Below are positions 5,153 through 8,806 of a DNA stretch of 8,806 bases, one piece after another. The notes beneath the pieces are model-generated. The model saw nothing but the letters and a program-made list of their open reading frames with translations. It did no database searches and was not told the origin of the DNA. The DNA comes from Candidatus Saccharimonadota bacterium (GTDB taxonomy: Bacteria > Patescibacteriota > Saccharimonadia > Saccharimonadales > Saccharimonadaceae): NCBI GenBank assembly GCA_020428265.1, contig JAGQND010000028.1, positions 1 through 8,806 of the forward strand, written 5' to 3'. The position numbers were made by a program, and so were the translations under genes. The first letter of the stretch is position 1. The number at the start of each line of letters is the position of its first letter.

Positions 5153-6376
5153 ATGGCAATATTTAACTACGTAGCTACCAGTGCAGATGGCAAAAAAACC
5201 GACAAAGGTACTGTAAATGCCAACGACGAAAAAGCAGCCTTAGAGGCCCTTAAGCGACGTGGACTAAAACCACTAAGTGTCACCGAAGCCAAAAAAGGCT
5301 TTTCATTTGAAAGCTTACTCAAAAACAACTCAGTAAAATCAGACGATTTGGTAATATTCACCCGCCAGTTAAGTGCCATGGTGGGAGCCGGCGTGCCACT
5401 ACTCAGGTCTCTCGGCTCACTAGAGCAGCATAGCGAAAGCGAGCCCCTCCGCAAAATACTTACAGCCGTGATAGGCGACGTAGAAGGTGGTATGGCCCTA
5501 GCTGACGCACTCGAAAAACACCCCAAGACATTCAGCGATGTATATGTAAACATGGTGCGCGCTGGTGAAACCGCAGGTATTCTAGATGAAATCTTAAACC
5601 GACTTGCCATACAGCAGGAAAAAAACGCCTCAATACGCAAAAAAGTAAAAGGAGCCATGACCTACCCTACTGTACTACTCGTAATTACAATTCTCGCATT
5701 CTTTGGGCTCATGCTCTTCGTGATACCCCAAATCGGCAACATTATTAAATCTATAGCCGGACCTGACGCAGAATTGCCACTCATCACAAAAATGATGCTT
5801 GGTTTTAGTGATTTCATACTTTCGCCATTAGGATTCCTAGCTATAGCAGCCATGATAGGTGGCGTCATAGCACTGCTACGCTATATTAAAACTCCCAAAG
5901 GCAAAAAAATATTTCACACTATAGTACTCAAACTACCCGCCATTAAAACCGTTATCCAAAAAGTTATCGTCGCTCGTTTTGCCCGTACTTTTTCGGCTCT
6001 TTCTGGTGCAGGTGTATCTATTATCGAAACAATGACAGTTACTTCGCACGCCCTAGGAAATGTGGTATACGAAGAATCCCTGCTTAACGCCGTAGATAAA
6101 GTCAAAAACGGCGAGCAATTATCCAAAGTTCTGGAAGAAGATGGTCTATACCCCGCTATCGTATCGCAAATGCTCTCCGTAGGTGAAGAAACCGGACAAA
6201 CAGATACGGTACTAGTAAAAGTAGCCGAATTCTACGAAGAAGAAGTCGATACGGCCATAAACAGCCTTAGCTCTATCATTGAGCCAGTGATGATTGTCGT
6301 GATGGGCTCAATAGTTGGTCTTATTGCAGCTAGCGTGATGGGTCCAATCGCCGGGCTCTCTAATCAGATACATTAA
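5153..6376 (+). CDS. pilC: Type IV pilus inner-membrane platform protein PilC
   Basis: Polytopic membrane protein that sits above the PilB hexamer and passes its motion to pilin subunits during assembly. The 407 residues match the family (about 400). The opening MAIFNYVATSADGKKTDKGT is the typical GspF/PilC N-terminal strand region. Two repeated T2SSF domains follow. The first runs about 65-190, with FTRQLSAMVGAGVPLLRSL (69-87) and RAGETAG (136-142). The second runs about 275-397, with FARTFSALSGAGVSIIETM (276-294) and VGEETGQ (343-349). Predicted membrane helices lie near 172-193, 220-242 and 376-398. There is no cysteine. The ATG is one base after the pilB stop, with AAAGGA (5142-5147) as ribosome site, so the two are surely co-translated. 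It ends 61 bp before pilM with no terminator-like hairpin. Confidence 0.96.
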   Translation: MAIFNYVATSADGKKTDKGTVNANDEKAALEALKRRGLKPLSVTEAKKGFSFESLLKNNSVKSDDLVIFTRQLSAMVGAGVPLLRSLGSLEQHSESEPLRKILTAVIGDVEGGMALADALEKHPKTFSDVYVNMVRAGETAGILDEILNRLAIQQEKNASIRKKVKGAMTYPTVLLVITILAFFGLMLFVIPQIGNIIKSIAGPDAELPLITKMMLGFSDFILSPLGFLAIAAMIGGVIALLRYIKTPKGKKIFHTIVLKLPAIKTVIQKVIVARFARTFSALSGAGVSIIETMTVTSHALGNVVYEESLLNAVDKVKNGEQLSKVLEEDGLYPAIVSQMLSVGEETGQTDTVLVKVAEFYEEEVDTAINSLSSIIEPVMIVVMGSIVGLIAASVMGPIAGLSNQIH

Positions 6377-6398
6377 AACAAAAAATACATAAGCACTA

Positions 6399-6407
6399 TG
6401 ATATAAT
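6399..6407 (+). promoter_or_regulatory. Extended -10 promoter before pilM
   Basis: TGATATAAT is a perfect extended -10 (TGA plus TATAAT) in the pilC-pilM gap. No -35 match stands 16-18 bp upstream, where the sequence is A-rich. A start near 6414 would give pilM a leader of about 24 bases. A secondary promoter for pilMNO is likely; readthrough from pilB-pilC is also possible, as no terminator is seen. Confidence 0.5.
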
Positions 6408-6437
6408 TATCAATAGAATAAACCACGTGGGCATCAA

Positions 6438-7493
6438 ATGACAAAACCATTCTATACCGACAAGCCGCTAATAGGACTAGACATCAGTAGTACAGACATG
6501 AAAGTTATGTCTATTGATATTAAACGTAACCTCGTAACAGGCTACGGCGTGACCGACCTCGACCCACTACAAATCAAAAAGTCACTCGACGGTGACGGCA
6601 ACTATCTACTGTCTAATTTGCAAATTTTGCTACAAAAAAAGCTTGTCGGCAAACTCATAAGCGACCAAGTTGTCGTAGGTATACCCACTTCGCGTACTTT
6701 TTCACGAACTTTTACCATACCAGCATCTACAGAGTCCACGCTCAAAGACGCCGTAGCGCTAGAGGTAGGTCAATACATACCATTACCAATCTCACTACTT
6801 TATGTAGACTACGAAATTATAGAGCGTAATCACGAAAACCTAACAGTTATCATGAGTGCCGTACCGCAAAAACTCATAGATACGGTGGTAGCGGCAGTTG
6901 AAGCCGTAGGCCTCACGGTAGCCCTCATAGAGCCAGCCGTAAACGCCGTGGCGCGCGTACTTACGCAAGCCGAAAGTGGCTTCTTGCCTACTGTCATAGT
7001 CGACATCGGTGCGGCCAATACAGACATAGCTATTTTAGACGGATCAGTGCGTATTACCGGCGGACTACCCGTTGGCGGCAACACATTTACACTAGACATA
7101 GCCAAAAAATTAGGCGTCACACTAGAAAACGCCCACCAACTCAAAGTATTAAATGGCCTAGCCCCTGGTCCCAAGCAAACCAAATTAGCGGGAGCATTGC
7201 GACCGGCGCTGCGCAACATTTTGTCCGAAACACGCAAAGTGATACGCTACTACAACGAACGACTCAGTAGCGATAGACGACTAGAGCAAGTTATCGTAGT
7301 AGGTAGCGGTAGCAACGTACCAGGTATTGGCGAGTTTTTTACAAACGAGCTAGTCATGCCTTCGCGTACTGCAAACCCCTGGCAAGAGCTAGATTTCGGT
7401 ACGCTACCCCAGCCGGCCAAGCAATTCCGCTCACGCTACATCAGTGTAGCTGGACTCTCAAGCGTCAAGCAAGGAGCCATGTGGAATGATTAA
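6438..7493 (+). CDS. pilM: Type IV pilus assembly protein PilM (actin-like ATPase)
   Basis: Cytoplasmic actin/FtsA-fold protein that forms a ring around the pilus motor and binds the N-terminal tail of PilN. The 351 residues are the normal length. Fold landmarks are phosphate-1 LIGLDISSTDMKVMSID (11-27), the central signature GQYIPLP (111-117), phosphate-2 VIVDIGAANTDIAILDG (186-202), and an adenosine-type motif VIVVGSGSNVPGIGEF (285-300). The ending AGLSSVKQG (338-346) resembles the usual A-G-L-A/S C-terminal segment. No transmembrane helix and no cysteine are seen. The start ATG at 6438 has only a weak ribosome site, GTGGG (6427-6431). The last eight bases overlap the start of pilN (ATGATTAA, 7486-7493), consistent with a stoichiometric PilM-PilN pair. 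Confidence 0.94.
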   Translation: MTKPFYTDKPLIGLDISSTDMKVMSIDIKRNLVTGYGVTDLDPLQIKKSLDGDGNYLLSNLQILLQKKLVGKLISDQVVVGIPTSRTFSRTFTIPASTESTLKDAVALEVGQYIPLPISLLYVDYEIIERNHENLTVIMSAVPQKLIDTVVAAVEAVGLTVALIEPAVNAVARVLTQAESGFLPTVIVDIGAANTDIAILDGSVRITGGLPVGGNTFTLDIAKKLGVTLENAHQLKVLNGLAPGPKQTKLAGALRPALRNILSETRKVIRYYNERLSSDRRLEQVIVVGSGSNVPGIGEFFTNELVMPSRTANPWQELDFGTLPQPAKQFRSRYISVAGLSSVKQGAMWND

Positions 7494-8082
7494 TCTACTA
7501 CCAGACAGCAAAAAAGCCGACATACGAGCAGGTAGGACAAATGTAATTCTACTACGATACATAGCACTCACCGGCGTCGTACTATCACTGCTAGCCTTAG
7601 TATGTACAGGTTTCTTTATCATACTAAATGACACACGTAACCACTCTATAGAGCTAGCTAAGTCCAACGCGCAATCATCTATACAATTCGCCAAGGTCCA
7701 CCAACAAGCCACAGAATACCAGCAAAATCTATCTGTCGCGAAACAAATTATCGGCCAGAGTATCAACTATACCGACATAGTAATGGATATCACCAAGCTC
7801 GTCCCAAAGGGTGTAGTACTAGATAGTATCACACTATCTCCAGACAATCTCAATGGCAGAACTGTATTTACGGCACATGCCACCGATAGCGAAGCCGCCA
7901 TGGCCCTAAAAAATAACTTCGCCGACTCTAAAAAAATACTTGGTAAAGAGATATTTTCAGATGTCTACTTCCAAAACCTCACACAAAGTGACACATCGGC
8001 TAGTGTCAGCGGTAACACTCTATCAAAATATCCCGTGCTTGTATCGCTTAGTGTTCAGCTAAATATAAAGGCGGCGAAATAA
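7486..8082 (+). CDS. pilN: Type IV pilus alignment protein PilN
   Basis: Bitopic membrane protein whose cytoplasmic tail docks in PilM and whose outer domain pairs with PilO. The 198-residue protein begins MINLLPDSKK. INLLP is the conserved peptide that in other species inserts into the PilM groove, which is the strongest identifying mark here. One transmembrane helix follows at about 23-47 (LRYIALTGVVLSLLALVCTGFFIIL), then a Gln/Ala-rich coiled coil (about 50-92), then a ferredoxin-like domain (about 95-198). It has the only cysteine among the complete pilus proteins of the window, C40 in the helix. AAGGAG (7471-7476) is a good ribosome site nine bases before the ATG, inside pilM. The stop overlaps the pilO start by one base (TAATG). 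Confidence 0.9.
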   Translation: MINLLPDSKKADIRAGRTNVILLRYIALTGVVLSLLALVCTGFFIILNDTRNHSIELAKSNAQSSIQFAKVHQQATEYQQNLSVAKQIIGQSINYTDIVMDITKLVPKGVVLDSITLSPDNLNGRTVFTAHATDSEAAMALKNNFADSKKILGKEIFSDVYFQNLTQSDTSASVSGNTLSKYPVLVSLSVQLNIKAAK

Positions 8083-8699
8083 TGGGTGATATCAAACAAA
8101 AAGGTATGACGCCGAAAAAACTCCGTACCATACTCATAGTCGTACTTGCCCTCATGATTGTGTCAGGTATCGGTGGCTTTACACTATTCGTAAATAAAAT
8201 GAGTAGTTTCGCGCAGGAAGTTGCTCTAGATAACGCAAAGGCACATAGCAGTAATGACGACTTAAGAATCCTACAAGGCCTAGACCAAAGACTAAAGGAC
8301 GACCAGATAGCTATCAATAGAACACAGCAAATTACCGCCACTGGTGATGCATACACGTACCAAACACAAATAGTAAAAGACATCTCACAATACGCTACCA
8401 GTATTGGCGTGTCAATTGAGGGATACACATTCAATGAAGTATCCAAAGTTGAAACTCCAGCTGCTACTGGCGCAGACACGGGCGCTGCGCAACCACTTAC
8501 TATACCAGGTGTTCGCACCTCTTCTATATCACTCAGCATCAGAAGTCCTGTTTCATACCAGAGCCTCATGAAATTCCTAAGGGCGCTAGAACTGAACCTT
8601 ACTAAAATGCAAATTCAAGGCATATCCCTCACTAGAAATACAGAAGATTCAAATGCCGTGGGCGTAGGACCAATAACAGTGGAGATTTACATCAAATGA
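8082..8699 (+). CDS. pilO: Type IV pilus alignment protein PilO
   Basis: Partner of PilN in the membrane-spanning alignment complex. The 205 residues have the PilO layout: a short basic cytoplasmic tail (1-14), one transmembrane helix at about 16-37 (RTILIVVLALMIVSGIGGFTLF), and a coiled coil (about 40-85). A C-terminal alpha/beta domain contains the family-like segment SPVSYQSLMKFLRALELN (154-171), followed by a strand KMQIQGISL (174-182). An Ala/Thr-rich low-complexity linker (ETPAATGADTGAAQP, about 124-138) sits in the middle of the extracytoplasmic part. Identification rests on position after pilN and this architecture, since PilO sequences diverge strongly. The ribosome site is weak (AAAGG, 8067-8071). 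The stop overlaps the next start (ATGA, 8696-8699). Confidence 0.85.
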   Translation: MGDIKQKGMTPKKLRTILIVVLALMIVSGIGGFTLFVNKMSSFAQEVALDNAKAHSSNDDLRILQGLDQRLKDDQIAINRTQQITATGDAYTYQTQIVKDISQYATSIGVSIEGYTFNEVSKVETPAATGADTGAAQPLTIPGVRTSSISLSIRSPVSYQSLMKFLRALELNLTKMQIQGISLTRNTEDSNAVGVGPITVEIYIK

Positions 8700-8806
8700 A
8701 CATAGAAGTAGGTGATTTAGGCAAAATTATTTCTAAAGCAATTAGTAAATACCACTTTAGCATATTCCTTACTATAGTAGGTATACTACTTGCCTATGCT
8801 GTATAT
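8696..8806 (+). CDS. Membrane protein at the end of the pilus operon, 5' fragment
   Basis: The first 37 codons of a gene that runs off the right edge. It reads MNIEVGDLGKIISKAISKYH, then a hydrophobic stretch (FSIFLTIVGILLAYAVY, 21-37) that should be a membrane anchor, with a short cytoplasmic head. The ATGA overlap with pilO makes co-translation almost certain, so the product probably belongs to the pilus machine. In diderm bacteria pilP and pilQ follow pilO. PilP is a lipoprotein, and this start has no lipobox (no cysteine at all), so it is not an ordinary PilP. It could be a lineage-specific alignment-complex subunit. The fragment is too short to say more. Confidence 0.7.
   Translation, partial: MNIEVGDLGKIISKAISKYHFSIFLTIVGILLAYAVY

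Overview
The window looks like a piece of a Patescibacteria/CPR chromosome, most probably Candidatus Saccharibacteria (TM7). This is an inference, not a database match. It rests on a strongly shortened TsaB, a PilB beginning MHISDGTLEKLL, a type IV pilus operon with no outer-membrane secretin in view, very tight gene overlaps, and start codons sitting almost on their -10 boxes. TGA is used as stop (tsaE, pilO), so the code is standard and not the UGA=Gly code of Gracilibacteria/Absconditabacteria.

Left part (1-530). The 3' end of an unrecognised two-helix membrane protein (2-202, +) is followed by a tRNA-Pro(UGG) gene (269-344, +) with its own extended -10 promoter and a terminator hairpin that starts inside the encoded CCA end (342-384). 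The tRNA carries A19 and U56 in place of the near-universal G19-C56. Beyond the terminator lie partial copies of the tRNA 3' half: one inverted (about 376-410), and one direct but split by 67 bp (432-444 and 512-531).

Minus-strand block (527-3281). In order of transcription this is tsaE, tsaB, rny and a small coiled-coil protein. tsaE and tsaB overlap by ATGA and encode the ATPase and dimerisation subunit that work with TsaD in t6A37 tRNA modification. rny encodes the membrane-anchored endoribonuclease Y and has its own candidate promoter beside the tsaB stop codon. The 84-residue protein has a candidate promoter overlapping the end of rny, predicted to give a leaderless message.

Plus-strand block (3367-8806). 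Divergent from tsaE runs a type IV pilus assembly cluster: pilB (extension ATPase), pilC (inner-membrane platform), then, after a second candidate promoter, pilM-pilN-pilO (the cytoplasmic ring and its membrane-spanning alignment partners) and the start of another membrane protein in the place where pilP often lies. The PilN N-terminus carries the INLLP peptide expected to dock into PilM. PilB drives pilin addition through PilC, and PilM/N/O couples the motor to the envelope.

Whole-window signals. GATC occurs only three times by hand count, against roughly thirty expected by chance, whereas CTAG, rare in many bacteria, is common. PilB, PilC, PilM and PilO contain no cysteine, and PilB lacks the usual tetracysteine zinc motif. 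I see no CRISPR array, transposase, phage gene or defence system.
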